DNA from: JBBTTE01 sp038064395
Lineage (GTDB): Bacteria; Patescibacteriota; Saccharimonadia; Saccharimonadales; UBA4665
Length of the DNA stretch: 64,000 nt
Assembly (NCBI GenBank): GCA_038064395.1
Contig: JBBTTE010000004.1
Location: 50,277-114,276, forward strand
Direction: 5' to 3'
Positions 32,813 through 41,672 of this stretch are shown here, one piece after another. Position 1 is the stretch's first letter. Each line of letters opens with the position of its first letter. Under the pieces are notes generated by a model. It had not been told where the DNA came from, did no database searches, and saw nothing but the letters and a program-made list of their open reading frames with translations. The position numbers and the translations under genes are program-made.

Positions 32813-34216
32813 ATGAGCGAAGTAAAACTAGAAGACATTGTTAGCCTATGCAAGCGCCGCGGATTTATCTACCAAGGCAGTGAAATTTATGGCGGCCTAG
32901 CAGGTACATGGGACTACGGTCCACTTGGCGTTGCTCTCAAGAAGAACATTATGAACCTCTGGTGGAAGACCTTCGTAGAAGACCGTGACGACATGTACGG
33001 CGTCGACGCCGCAATCCTGATGAACCAGAAGGTCTGGCAGGCTAGCGGTCACGTTGATACTTTCACAGACCCATTAGTAGAATGTTCCAACTGTCATGCG
33101 CGTTTGAGAGCGGATCACATTAAAGACAACAAATGCCCAAATTGTGGCAAGGAAAACACTTTTAGTGAGCCACGCAAGTTCAATATGATGTTCAAAACGC
33201 ATATCGGACCAGTGGAAGAGTCTTCCATAAATTCATTTGGTGTAAGCGTAAGCGAAGCTAGTGACGACGAAGTAAGGACTGAGTTGATTGAGAGAACAGA
33301 AACAAAGATGAATGCCCAGTCGGGACTGGTTTATCTACGTCCGGAAACCGCTCAAGGTATCTTCACCAATTACAAGAATGTTGTCGACAGCTTCTACCCT
33401 GATTTGCCGTTCGGTATGGCTCAGCAGGGCAAAGCCTTCCGTAATGAGATTAGTCCGCGCGACTTTGTGTTTCGAAGTCGTGAGTTCGAACAGATGGAAA
33501 TCGAGTATTTCGTCGATCCTAAGGATTGGGAAGCTCAGTTCGAGAAGTGGGTCAGCGACATTGAGTCATTCCTACGCGAGCTCGGTTTGCCAGATGACAA
33601 AGTCCACAAGCTAGAAGTCCCCGACGACGACCGTGCCCACTACAGCAAGCGCACCATCGACTTCGAGTTTGATTTTCCAATCGGCAAGGAAGAGCTCCTA
33701 GGTCTTGCGTACCGCACTGACTTCGACCTTATGAACATTCAGAATGCTTCTGGCAAGAACATGGAATACCGACCTAAGGACAGCAGCACACCATTTGTGC
33801 CGCATGTTATCGAACCAAGCTTCGGCGTCGAGCGCGCCATCATGGCCGTCCTAACATCCGCCTACACAGAAGATGAAGTGAACGGTGAGAAGCGCAGCTA
33901 TCTCAAGCTGCCAACACAGCTTGCCCCTGTAAAAGTAGCTGTATCACCACTCCTTAAGAACAAGCCAGAACTAGTCGAGAAGGCTCGCGAAGTCTATAAG
34001 ACACTGAAGGCAGAATTCGGCAACGTCATGTGGGACGACAACGGCAACATTGGCAAGAGGTACCGCCGCCAAGACGAAATCGGCACCCCATACTGCGTAG
34101 TAATCGACTTCGACACCCTAGAAGGCGACACAAAGGATACTGTTACTGTGCGCAACCGTGACACTACCGAGCAGAGGCGTGTGAACATTAACGAGCTTAT
34201 CGGCACAATACGCTAA
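32813..34216 (+). CDS. glyS: Glycine-tRNA ligase, dimeric (alpha2) type
   Basis: 467 residues. Class II synthetase of the eukaryote/Gram-positive-like alpha2 type, not the alpha2beta2 GlyQS. The N-terminal SLCKRRGFIYQGSEIYGGLA is typical. A Cys4 zinc insertion (CSNC and CPNC) lies near residues 91-118, motif 2 is in QGKAFRNEISPRDFVFRSRE, and the C-terminal anticodon-binding domain has IGKRYRRQDEIGTPYCVV. The leader is about four bases after TATAAT. A cyclase gene follows after ten bases. Confidence 0.95.
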   Translation: MSEVKLEDIVSLCKRRGFIYQGSEIYGGLAGTWDYGPLGVALKKNIMNLWWKTFVEDRDDMYGVDAAILMNQKVWQASGHVDTFTDPLVECSNCHARLRADHIKDNKCPNCGKENTFSEPRKFNMMFKTHIGPVEESSINSFGVSVSEASDDEVRTELIERTETKMNAQSGLVYLRPETAQGIFTNYKNVVDSFYPDLPFGMAQQGKAFRNEISPRDFVFRSREFEQMEIEYFVDPKDWEAQFEKWVSDIESFLRELGLPDDKVHKLEVPDDDRAHYSKRTIDFEFDFPIGKEELLGLAYRTDFDLMNIQNASGKNMEYRPKDSSTPFVPHVIEPSFGVERAIMAVLTSAYTEDEVNGEKRSYLKLPTQLAPVKVAVSPLLKNKPELVEKAREVYKTLKAEFGNVMWDDNGNIGKRYRRQDEIGTPYCVVIDFDTLEGDTKDTVTVRNRDTTEQRRVNINELIGTIR

Positions 34217-34226
34217 GCCTGTAGCT

Positions 34227-34838
34227 ATGAAGATAGTAGACCTCTCAGTTACGGTTGACCAAGATACTCCAGCCTACCCAGGCGATCCAAAGATCAATAT
34301 TGAACAGATCGGTGATTTTGACGCAGTTGGTTATAACGATCATCAGGTGACATTCGGTATACATTCATCTGGCACACATATTGATGCACCGTGGCATATG
34401 GTTAAGGATGGCAAGAAGCTTGATGAACTTGCTGTAGAGCAGTTTGTTGGGCGTGGTCGTTATGTGAAAGCCGCGATGATAGATCTAGAAGTTATTAAGC
34501 AGGCAGACATAGAAGAGGGGGACATTGTCTTACTAGATACGGGTATGGGTAATGTCTATGGCCAAGACGAATACTACACTGGATACAGGCCGGTAATGAG
34601 CGAGGAAATCGCCGAATATCTTGTCAGCAAGAAGATAAAGATGGTCGGTGTGGACATGTGCAGTCCTGACCAAGAGCCGTTTGCAGTTCATCGTATTCTG
34701 CTCGGGGCGGGCGTATTGATCATTGAGAACATGACTAATCTATCTCAGCTCGAGGGCCAAGACTTTACAGTCTATGCGTTGCCGACCAAGCTTAGACTTG
34801 ATGGTGCGCCAGCCCGCGTGATTGCGGTCATTAATTAG
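34227..34838 (+). CDS. Cyclase-family metal-dependent hydrolase (kynurenine-formamidase-like)
   Basis: 203 residues. The family zinc motif H-x-G-T-H-x-D-x-P-x-H is seen in SSGTHIDAPWH near residues 51-61, together with LDTGMGN and GVDMCSPD. Members hydrolyse amide or ester bonds of small molecules, such as N-formylkynurenine or isatin. No tryptophan-degradation genes are nearby, so the substrate cannot be named. It is probably co-transcribed with glyS. Confidence 0.85.
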   Translation: MKIVDLSVTVDQDTPAYPGDPKINIEQIGDFDAVGYNDHQVTFGIHSSGTHIDAPWHMVKDGKKLDELAVEQFVGRGRYVKAAMIDLEVIKQADIEEGDIVLLDTGMGNVYGQDEYYTGYRPVMSEEIAEYLVSKKIKMVGVDMCSPDQEPFAVHRILLGAGVLIIENMTNLSQLEGQDFTVYALPTKLRLDGAPARVIAVIN

Positions 34839-34897
34839 GCTACAACCAAGCCGCTACTGCTTGCAAAAACGACAAATAAGTATAGTATTTGTGTCAT

Positions 34898-35443
34898 ATG
34901 AAGATTAGTAAAGGCGAGGATCGGATAGCTTTTGTCGGCGAAAGGCTCACCGTTAAGGTGGCAAGAACTCATCCGCTTAAGTTCGGCAAGCAAGCGATTC
35001 AGCTAACGCAGAGGTACGGCATAAGGACGGCGATCAATTTTTGGACGGATTTTGACCCTGACCAACACAAAAGCCTGCAGAACAGATTATTGCACGGAGT
35101 TAATGCAAATCGACGCGAAGAACGACTTGCTAGAGGTGCTGGCAGTGTAGTTGTTCCGACGGTTTCTATACTCGGCGGTATTGCCAATGTGCAACTTACG
35201 GCTGAGGCACCAGAACTTTCGGGTCGAGATATTCGTGGTACGTTTACTGATCACCTAGGCACAGTACCTGTGGCACAACTGAGTCACATGTTAGAGAACC
35301 CCAATAATTTGGGTGTAGACGATGGCGTGATCAAGTTTGTTGATGGGGGCAGTAAAGCTCTCGAAGAGCTTATAGGGTCTAGGCCAACAGAAATCCAAGA
35401 CTCGCTAGCCGAGATTGCCGCAAACTATAACCAACCTAGCTAG
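34898..35443 (+). CDS. Hypothetical protein, 181 residues
   Basis: No family recognised. A basic N-terminal segment (LTVKVARTHPLKFGKQAIQL) is followed by a segment with several Arg (NANRREERLARG) and a glycine-rich middle. There are no TM helices. I place the start at ATG 34898; an in-frame TTG nine bases earlier is less likely. TATAGT/TAGTAT boxes 9-11 bases upstream suggest a very short leader. Confidence 0.58.
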   Translation: MKISKGEDRIAFVGERLTVKVARTHPLKFGKQAIQLTQRYGIRTAINFWTDFDPDQHKSLQNRLLHGVNANRREERLARGAGSVVVPTVSILGGIANVQLTAEAPELSGRDIRGTFTDHLGTVPVAQLSHMLENPNNLGVDDGVIKFVDGGSKALEELIGSRPTEIQDSLAEIAANYNQPS

Positions 35444-35464
35444 TACAAATGCTATGATTAAAGT

Positions 35465-35854
35465 ATGGAATTCTTGAAGCATTACTTGGTGGCGGCAGCG
35501 GTGTTTGTGGCTCTTGATGCTGTGTGGCTGAAGTTCGTAGCCAATTCGTTTTACAAGCGGGAGCTAGGTGGCTTGCTAGCCAAGAAGCCGAACTTTGTCG
35601 CAGCGGCAGTCTTCTATCTGCTCTATATTGTGGGAATTATTGTCTTTGTTGTTAATCCGGCGCTCGATGGTGAGTCGGCAGCTTGGGCCCTCGGTCACGG
35701 AGCCTTACTAGGTCTCCTAATGTACGCTACCTACGACTTGACCAATCATGCGACACTCAAGAATTGGCCCGCCAAGATTACTTATGTCGACATGGCTTGG
35801 GGAACATTTGCCACAGCCACAGTAAGTACCATAACGTATCTATCGGTAAGCTAG
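35465..35854 (+). CDS. DUF2177-family four-TM membrane protein
   Basis: 129 residues with four TM helices. DUF2177 hallmarks are DAVWLKFVANSFYKRELG after helix 1, GHGALLGLLMYATYDLTNHA around helix 3, and YVDMAWGTF before helix 4. The function of the family is unknown. TATGAT ends six bases before ATG, so the mRNA is probably leaderless. Confidence 0.85.
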   Translation: MEFLKHYLVAAAVFVALDAVWLKFVANSFYKRELGGLLAKKPNFVAAAVFYLLYIVGIIVFVVNPALDGESAAWALGHGALLGLLMYATYDLTNHATLKNWPAKITYVDMAWGTFATATVSTITYLSVS

Positions 35855-35971
35855 TGGCTGACATTCCAGCCTAGAAGCCGGACCAAGCCCAGACAGAGTT
35901 CGTACCTTATTTCGGCTGGATTATTGATTAGGACGGGTCTATAATCCCAAGCATAACTTAAGGGGGATACC

Positions 35972-36391
35972 ATGGACGGCGTAAACATTAATCTCTGGGC
36001 TGTTTTGCTCGGTGGTGTTTCTAGTATGGCGATCGGAATGCTTTATTACTCTGATAATGCCTTCGGTAAGGAGTGGAAGAAGCTAGCTAAGATAGATGAG
36101 AAACGACTTAAGACGGAGATGAACAAGTACTTGCCATGGGTGTTTGCGTCGGCTCTAGTCACGGCTCTTGTAGTAGCCTATTTTGCATTCTTGTACCAAG
36201 CCTATACCCAAGCTTCATGGATAAGTTCAGCACTAATCATATCCACTGTTGTCTGGCTGGCCGTATCTGCAACTGTCTATGCGCACAACGCGTTCGACCA
36301 AAGACCAATTCGGCTGACAGCAATTTCTGTCGGTAACCGACTATTAGTTTTGTTAGCTATCGGCCTAATAATCGGCTGGCTACACCCATAG
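35972..36391 (+). CDS. DUF1761-family membrane protein
   Basis: 139 residues with four TM helices. INLWAVLLGGVSSMAIGMLY and the FGKEWKKL loop are typical of DUF1761. Function is unknown. The mRNA is leadered: TATAAT near 35940 and a strong AAGGGGG before the ATG. It is the second small four-helix membrane protein in a row after the DUF2177 gene. Confidence 0.8.
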   Translation: MDGVNINLWAVLLGGVSSMAIGMLYYSDNAFGKEWKKLAKIDEKRLKTEMNKYLPWVFASALVTALVVAYFAFLYQAYTQASWISSALIISTVVWLAVSATVYAHNAFDQRPIRLTAISVGNRLLVLLAIGLIIGWLHP

Positions 36392-36399
36392 ATACTTGA

Positions 36400-36405
36400 T
36401 ACAAT
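36400..36405 (+). promoter_or_regulatory. -10 box that places the helicase start at 36414
   Basis: TACAAT ends eight bases before ATG 36414. The alternative in-frame TTG at 36396 lies upstream of the box and would not be transcribed from this promoter. Confidence 0.5.
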
Positions 36406-36413
36406 CGGAGTCT

Positions 36414-37946
36414 ATGCGACAAAAACAGGCTCTGAGGGTAATGATTGATGGTGGAAATGTTTTCCTGACGGGAGCACCGGGTGCGGGCAAGACATATGTC
36501 CTCAACCAGTTCGTGAAGCGAGCTCGAAACGCCGGCAAGCGCGTGGCTGTGACGGCAAGCACCGGCATCGCCGCTAGCCATATTAGCGGCACAACTATTC
36601 ATTCATGGTCGGGACTGGGTATTCTGGATCACTTGAGTGAAGAAGACCTTGATAGGCTATCCAAGGCCGATCGTTTAGTTAAGCGTTACAACAGCACTGA
36701 CATTCTTATTATTGATGAGGTCTCCATGTTGCACGGCAAGCGTCTCGACATGGTCAACCAGCTGGCCAAGGTGCTGCGCCAGAGTGAAGAACCCTTCGGT
36801 GGTATGCAGATTATCCTAGTGGGCGACTTGTTCCAGTTGCCACCTATAAGTCGCGGTACTCGCGAGTTTGACTTCATACATCTCTCGGCGGCATGGGCCG
36901 AGCTTAATCCGCAGATTTGTTATCTGACCGAGCAGCATCGCCAGCAGGGCAACGACGAGCTACTGCAAATCCTAGAGGCCATGCGTCTAGGCCAAGTCGA
37001 TGATACGCATGGCGACTTATTGCAGGAGAGTCTGGCCAAGGATGTGCCCGAGGGTCTAGTCGTGACCAAACTCTATTCTCACAATATAGATGTTGACGCT
37101 ATCAATCAGAGACACTTAGACGAACTGGATGGCCGTAGCTACAACTTCCAAATGCGCACCAAAGGCAGCAGGGCCAAACTCGATCAGCTAGCCAAAAGCT
37201 TACTCGCTCCTGAGATATTGGAACTAAAAGTCGGAGCAGAAGTGATGTTCGTGGCTAACAACTTTGCCGATGGCTTCGTGAACGGTAGTCGTGGCAAAGT
37301 AGTGGAGCTGGATGCCGAAGGCCCAACCGTTAAGCTTCATAATGGCAAGAAGATTACGGTAGAGCCGCACAGCTGGAGTCTAAGCGAGGATGGCAAAGTC
37401 CGCGCCGAAGTCACGCAACTGCCACTGCGACTAGCCTGGGCTATCACGATCCACAAGAGCCAAGGCATGAGCCTAGACGCAGCTGAGATCGATCTATCAC
37501 GGGCCTTCACACCAGGTATGGGGTATGTGGCATTGAGTCGTGTTCGTAGTCTCGATGGTCTATATCTCAAAGGCGTCAATAATACTGCCATGGCCATGCA
37601 CTCACAGATTTATGACTTGGACTCGCTGCTCCGTAGTGCCTCATCAGAACTTGGCGGCAGCGTTGAAGACATAGCTGACGAGGTAATAATTGCCAAGACC
37701 GAGCCAATTGTTGATGAAGCTCTGTTCGTCAAGCTCAAGGACTGGCGGCACAAAAGAGCCGCTGCCGACAAGCTTCCAGCTTTCATGATCGCCCACGATG
37801 CAGCCCTTAGTGCGGTGGCCTCGGACAAGCCAACCACGCCGCAGCAACTACTTGGCTTGAGTGGATTTGGCGCCCGCAAAGTCGAAGCCTACGGAACCGA
37901 CATACTACAAATCGTCGCCGCTCACAGCGCCTCTCGAGCAGCCTAG
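36414..37946 (+). CDS. PIF1/RecD2-like helicase with C-terminal HRDC domain
   Basis: 510 residues. Superfamily 1B helicase: Walker A FLTGAPGAGKTYVLN, TASTGIAASHISGTTIHSW (motif Ia, PIF1-type), Walker B ILIIDEVSML, QIILVGDLFQLPP (motif III), and late AITIHKSQGMSLD plus GYVALSRVRS (motifs V and VI). The last 75 residues form an HRDC domain (LKDWRHKRAAADKLPAF, then LLGLSGFGARKVEAYG), normally seen in RecQ and RNase D. It probably unwinds DNA 5' to 3' in repair or replication restart. Confidence 0.9.
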   Translation: MRQKQALRVMIDGGNVFLTGAPGAGKTYVLNQFVKRARNAGKRVAVTASTGIAASHISGTTIHSWSGLGILDHLSEEDLDRLSKADRLVKRYNSTDILIIDEVSMLHGKRLDMVNQLAKVLRQSEEPFGGMQIILVGDLFQLPPISRGTREFDFIHLSAAWAELNPQICYLTEQHRQQGNDELLQILEAMRLGQVDDTHGDLLQESLAKDVPEGLVVTKLYSHNIDVDAINQRHLDELDGRSYNFQMRTKGSRAKLDQLAKSLLAPEILELKVGAEVMFVANNFADGFVNGSRGKVVELDAEGPTVKLHNGKKITVEPHSWSLSEDGKVRAEVTQLPLRLAWAITIHKSQGMSLDAAEIDLSRAFTPGMGYVALSRVRSLDGLYLKGVNNTAMAMHSQIYDLDSLLRSASSELGGSVEDIADEVIIAKTEPIVDEALFVKLKDWRHKRAAADKLPAFMIAHDAALSAVASDKPTTPQQLLGLSGFGARKVEAYGTDILQIVAAHSASRAA

Positions 37947-38107
37947 TTATTAAATAAACATTAATTGTTCAAATTTCGCTAATCTCCAAATAACAGAGAA
38001 AGAATAGCCATACACAAGGCCGAAACCGTACAAAAAATGGTGTTAAAACCTTGACCGCAGCAGCCACCAAACGCCATCATGAGCCCACTAATATTTAGGA
38101 GGCCATG

Positions 38108-38689
38108 ATGCGCAAACCCCAAAAACCCAGACTAATTCTAAGCTCGCTAGGCGTTATGATGTTGGCAATAATTGCAGTTAGTGGCGTGACATTCGCAGCC
38201 CTGCAGAGCCAACAGAATGTCCTAACTGGCAACACGGTTGAGACTGCCACGGCTAATCTAGGGCTGAGCACGGACGGCATTAATTATGGTGATTCGAGGG
38301 TCGGCTTCGACTTCAATAATCTAATGCCAGGTGGAGCGGCCATGCCGATTGCGGGGCACGGCTTCTATCTCAAGAATGCTGGTGGCACTGCCTTGGCCCT
38401 CAAGCTCATGGTCAGTAGTACGCCCAGCAACCCCAATGGCATAGATCTGAGCAAGGTAAATATTCTACTGACTACCGTTGGTAGTGGCAACCCAGCGCAG
38501 AGCTTCAGTCTTCAATCTTTGGCAACAGCTGCGTCGAGTGGCGGTCTGCCAATCACTGGAAGTATCGCTAGTGGCACAACAGGGCAGTACAAGCTACAGA
38601 TACAGATGGCAGCAGACGCCGTAACTGGACAGGGTGCTCAGCTAGGTGGTATCGACTTCGCCTTCGGAGGCGTAGCCCAGAGCAACTAA
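38108..38689 (+). CDS. Secreted TasA/camelysin-like protein
   Basis: 193 residues. A signal peptide (LGVMMLAIIAVSGVTFAAL) is followed by a short Gln stretch and then the fibre-protein-like pattern (TATANLGLSTDG, NNLMPGG). Small Gly/Ser/Thr-rich strands continue to the end. This matches the layout of TasA/CalY proteins that build extracellular fibres, but similarity is weak. AGGAGG (38097-38102) is five bases from ATG 38108 and only two from the ATG at 38105, so the second ATG is preferred. No SipW-like peptidase gene is next to it. Confidence 0.6.
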   Translation: MRKPQKPRLILSSLGVMMLAIIAVSGVTFAALQSQQNVLTGNTVETATANLGLSTDGINYGDSRVGFDFNNLMPGGAAMPIAGHGFYLKNAGGTALALKLMVSSTPSNPNGIDLSKVNILLTTVGSGNPAQSFSLQSLATAASSGGLPITGSIASGTTGQYKLQIQMAADAVTGQGAQLGGIDFAFGGVAQSN

Positions 38690-38726
38690 GCTATGCCCGC
38701 AGGATCGGCAGTGTTAGACTATAGGC

Positions 38727-39296
38727 ATGAGACGGAAGAGTCAGAAGACCAATAACTACGCCTTTATAGACAGCCAGAACCTTAACCTCGGAACTCAGCG
38801 CATGGGTTGGAAGCTGGATTGGCGCAAATTCCGCCAATTCCTAGAGGATAAGTACGGTGTTACGCATGCCTACACCTTCATCGGCTACATGAGCGAGAAC
38901 GAGTCTATGTACGAGTACATGCACGAGCTAGGCTATCTGGTTGTGCTCAAACCGACAATCGATGTCACGGCTCAGCACGAAGCCGAGAATCCCTCGGACA
39001 AACCCAAGCCCGCTGGCGATAAGGACAAGGACAAGCCAATCATCAAGGGCAACGTAGACGCCGAGCTAGTGCTCTACGCTATGAAAGAGCTGCCCAACTA
39101 CGACCAAGCCATAATTGTCAGTGGTGACGGCGACTTCTTCAGCCTAGCCGAATACCTAGAAGAACAGGGCAAACTATCCCAAATCCTAACCCCCAACTGG
39201 CAATACTCTAGTCTACTTAAGACCTTCGATGACAAGATCACTAGACTAGATCAATTAAGGCGTCAGCTCAGCTACCACGATCGGAAGAAGAAATGA
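38727..39296 (+). CDS. NYN-domain (LabA/DUF88) ribonuclease-like protein
   Basis: 189 residues. PIN-like NYN fold with YAFIDSQNLNLG (first Asp), KGNVDAELVLYAM and IIVSGDGDFFSLAEYLEEQG (distal Asp cluster). A charged insertion rich in Lys, Asp and Pro lies near residues 88-108. Such proteins are metal-dependent RNases or toxin-type endonucleases. A leaderless promoter is likely (TAGACT, six bases before ATG). The stop overlaps the start of the next gene (ATGA). Confidence 0.85.
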   Translation: MRRKSQKTNNYAFIDSQNLNLGTQRMGWKLDWRKFRQFLEDKYGVTHAYTFIGYMSENESMYEYMHELGYLVVLKPTIDVTAQHEAENPSDKPKPAGDKDKDKPIIKGNVDAELVLYAMKELPNYDQAIIVSGDGDFFSLAEYLEEQGKLSQILTPNWQYSSLLKTFDDKITRLDQLRRQLSYHDRKKK

Positions 39297-39889
39297 GAGA
39301 TATACTACTTTTCCTCAGCGGGTTGTTGACCATAGTTTGTGTGATTCCGTATTGCATAGATATTGTTAAACGCCAGACTAAGCCGCGCATCGTATCTTGG
39401 TTCAATTGGACTCTATTAACAGGTATTGCCACGGCTGCTGCCATCGCAGACAAGCAATGGCCAAGTGTTGTTCTGACCGGGTCTGCAACGGCAGCCACAA
39501 TGATGATCGTTATTCTTGGCATCAAGTATGGCGACACCAAGATCGAGCCCCTAGACGTCGTTTGCCAGATAGGTGCTGTGATCGGATTGGTCCTGTGGCT
39601 AGTTTTCAACAGCCCACTGATCGCCATCATAATGAGTGTCGGTATCGACTTCTTGGTCGGTTTACCAACTTATAAGCACGCCTATAAGAAGCCCCATGAG
39701 GAGACCAAGCTGACTTTTATAATTGCTTTTGTCGCGGCATTATTGGCGCTACTGGCTATTGATGATCCGCAGGCCTCAGGGTTGATTTTCCCGATATATC
39801 TCTCGCTAGCTAATCTTCTTATTATCAGCATACTCCAGTTCAGCCCCAATATTGTATCAGCAAAACCTAAGGCCAAAGCCCAAGCATAG
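39293..39889 (+). CDS. Polytopic membrane protein, PQ-loop/PnuC-like layout
   Basis: 198 residues with about six or seven TM helices. FLSGLLTIVCVIPYCIDIVK and the KPRIVSWFNWTLLTG loop recall PQ-loop repeat transporters, but the evidence is limited. The C-terminus is Lys/Ala-rich (KPKAKAQA). It is translated with the NYN gene (four-base overlap). The function cannot be assigned. Confidence 0.6.
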   Translation: MRDILLFLSGLLTIVCVIPYCIDIVKRQTKPRIVSWFNWTLLTGIATAAAIADKQWPSVVLTGSATAATMMIVILGIKYGDTKIEPLDVVCQIGAVIGLVLWLVFNSPLIAIIMSVGIDFLVGLPTYKHAYKKPHEETKLTFIIAFVAALLALLAIDDPQASGLIFPIYLSLANLLIISILQFSPNIVSAKPKAKAQA

Positions 39890-39946
39890 CTTGTCTATAA
39901 GGCGTATACTAAAACAAGTACAAAACTAACCTAACCTCTATTATTA

Positions 39947-40576
39947 ATGAAGATTACCAAATACATGCACTCTTGTTTGCTTGTCGAGACTCCAGATAGA
40001 GTCGCAATCTTTGACCCTGGCGTAATGAGCGTCGAAGCTCTCAGCGGCGTCAAGCTCGATCGACTCGACGACATTTTCATAACCCACGTTCATCATGATC
40101 ACTTTGATATTGGCCTTGTTAAGGGCTTTGTCGCTCAATTCCCAGACGTCCGAATCACGAGCACACCAGAGGTTGTAGCCAAGCTGGAGGCTGAAGGCAT
40201 CAAGGCCACCGACCAACCATCAGATGGACTTGCATTCTTTGACTCGCCGCATGAGCAGATCCATGACCCAACAGCTACGCCTCAACAAGTCGGAATTCAC
40301 TACCTAGGCCAGCTCAGTCACCCCGGTGACAGCCACAGCTTCACAGAGACCAAAGCCATCTTAGCCCTACCAATGCAAGCGCCATGGGGCAGTAACGTTC
40401 GTGCCTACAATCTGGCACTCGAGCTTAAGCCCCAGCACGTTCTACCTATTCACGATTGGCATTGGAATGACACCGCCCGCCAGCAGGCTTACGATCGTTG
40501 CGAGCAGCTCCTAAGCGCGCAGGGCATTAAGTTCCATCAACTTAAAACCGGCCAGCCAGTCACAATCGACCTCTAG
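39947..40576 (+). CDS. Metallo-beta-lactamase-fold hydrolase (UlaG-like)
   Basis: 209 residues. The metal motif H-x-H-x-D-H is THVHHDHFD near residues 45-53. Further ligands are likely in LSHPGDSHSF and VLPIHDWHW. The short N-terminus MKITKYMHSCLLVET is typical of UlaG/RomA-like MBL hydrolases acting on phosphodiesters or lactones. TATACT near 39905 gives a leader of about 30 bases with no clear ribosome binding site. Confidence 0.83.
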   Translation: MKITKYMHSCLLVETPDRVAIFDPGVMSVEALSGVKLDRLDDIFITHVHHDHFDIGLVKGFVAQFPDVRITSTPEVVAKLEAEGIKATDQPSDGLAFFDSPHEQIHDPTATPQQVGIHYLGQLSHPGDSHSFTETKAILALPMQAPWGSNVRAYNLALELKPQHVLPIHDWHWNDTARQQAYDRCEQLLSAQGIKFHQLKTGQPVTIDL

Positions 40577-40603
40577 TCACGCGCATTCCACCAAAGCATA
40601 ACC

Positions 40604-40632
40604 TTGACAAAAAGCATAATTCTTGCTAGAGT
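40604..40632 (+). promoter_or_regulatory. Sigma70-type leaderless promoter of the 40641 gene
   Basis: TTGACA (40604-40609), a 17-base spacer and TAGAGT (40627-40632), eight bases before ATG 40641. The -35 is followed by AAAAGCATAA, almost the same as in the promoter at 40929. Confidence 0.65.
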
Positions 40633-40640
40633 ACTAAGTG

Positions 40641-40925
40641 ATGTCAATCAAAAATAAAAACACTAAAACAATCGACAGGCTAGCTGAAACAGCTCAGCAA
40701 GCTGGTCTTGTCCTAATGGCCGCCGCAGTTACCATCGGTATGGTAGAAGTCAGCGAACACCTTAGGAAGGTAGTCGTGCCAACTTCAGCGACCTTTGCCG
40801 TAGAGGCAAATGCACCACAGGGCGGCCACGATAATCCAATTCGCCGTGACCGTGAAGAGACCGGTCCGCACTACGTAAGTTATAGTGCATTCCAACGAAC
40901 ACCAGCTCGCAGCGGTAAGATTTAA
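40641..40925 (+). CDS. Small hypothetical membrane-anchored protein, 94 residues
   Basis: A basic N-terminus (MSIKNKNTKTIDRLAE) is followed by one hydrophobic helix (about residues 21-36) and a hydrophilic tail rich in His, Arg and Pro. No family recognised. The start is chosen from the leaderless promoter; the GTG one codon earlier would put the transcript start inside the codon. It shares promoter design with the next gene. Confidence 0.58.
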   Translation: MSIKNKNTKTIDRLAETAQQAGLVLMAAAVTIGMVEVSEHLRKVVVPTSATFAVEANAPQGGHDNPIRRDREETGPHYVSYSAFQRTPARSGKI

Positions 40926-40928
40926 CCA

Positions 40929-40957
40929 TTGACAAAAATAAGCATATAAGGTATGAT
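40929..40957 (+). promoter_or_regulatory. Sigma70-type leaderless promoter of the 40964 gene
   Basis: TTGACA (40929-40934), a 17-base spacer and TATGAT (40952-40957), six bases before ATG 40964. AAAA, then AGCATA, follows the -35, as in the promoter at 40604. Confidence 0.65.
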
Positions 40958-40963
40958 ACAACT

Positions 40964-41545
40964 ATGAACACAACAGCCCAAGAACTACCATCCGACGCAT
41001 CTAACGAAGCAATTGCTCAGGCCTTCGACAGGTCAAAGGCCGAATCTGATGCCAAGCGTGCCCAAGCCGAGTCTAAGGGTCTGGCGCGTGCTGGAGAGAT
41101 AGGACTTAAGTTCTTAGGAGGCGCAGTCATGGCTGGCCTAGCCGTTGCTGCTATAGCACATGGCGTGAAGGGCAACAGTGAATACTACGACCGAGCCAAC
41201 GGCGACCTTGCTGCTAATGTAGCCGCCCAGACTGCATCGAACAAGGCATCCTACGCAAGCAGCGAGGCTAGCAAGAAGGTGGACTACAGCCTACCTGTGA
41301 TTAAGGGTGAAGGAATTAACGCCGTAACCCAAGAAGTTAATGAGGCCGGCGGCCACGTGGCAGGGCCCGAAGCCATTGTTTATAGCGATGGCACTGTAAC
41401 TGACACGACTGAGATGTCAGCTGATGACTTGCGGGCTCGATCAGCGGCTCTACCTGCCGACAGTCAGTTGGTATATCCTGTTTTGCCTCAGGTTGGCCAG
41501 AAGGCCGAACAAGCCATAGCCCAGCAAACAGCACAATCTGAATAG
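40964..41545 (+). CDS. Hypothetical single-TM protein, 193 residues
   Basis: An Ala/Glu/Lys-rich helical N-terminus (residues 1-45) leads to one TM helix (FLGGAVMAGLAVAAIAHGV, about residues 50-68) and a tail of 125 residues, probably outside the membrane, containing YSDGTVTDTTEMSADDLR. I do not recognise the family. It ends 39 bases before a strong terminator, so it is the last gene of its transcript. Confidence 0.6.
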   Translation: MNTTAQELPSDASNEAIAQAFDRSKAESDAKRAQAESKGLARAGEIGLKFLGGAVMAGLAVAAIAHGVKGNSEYYDRANGDLAANVAAQTASNKASYASSEASKKVDYSLPVIKGEGINAVTQEVNEAGGHVAGPEAIVYSDGTVTDTTEMSADDLRARSAALPADSQLVYPVLPQVGQKAEQAIAQQTAQSE

Positions 41546-41583
41546 AACAATCTAGATAGCTCAATAGCGCCCCGCGCGCGGCT

Positions 41584-41608
41584 AACCACGCTACATAGCG
41601 TGGTTTTT
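41584..41608 (+). terminator. Intrinsic terminator before the dcw cluster
   Basis: AACCACGCT-ACAT-AGCGTGGTT, a perfect nine-base-pair hairpin with a tetraloop, running into a T-tract (TTTTTGG). It separates the 40964 gene from mraZ. Another GC-rich palindrome (CGCGCGCG) lies just upstream. Confidence 0.85.
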
Positions 41609-41672
41609 GGTTCTTATCTGTAAAACCTGTGGATAAGTGGTGTCAGAATCGCTGCGTTTTTATTATTTGTAG

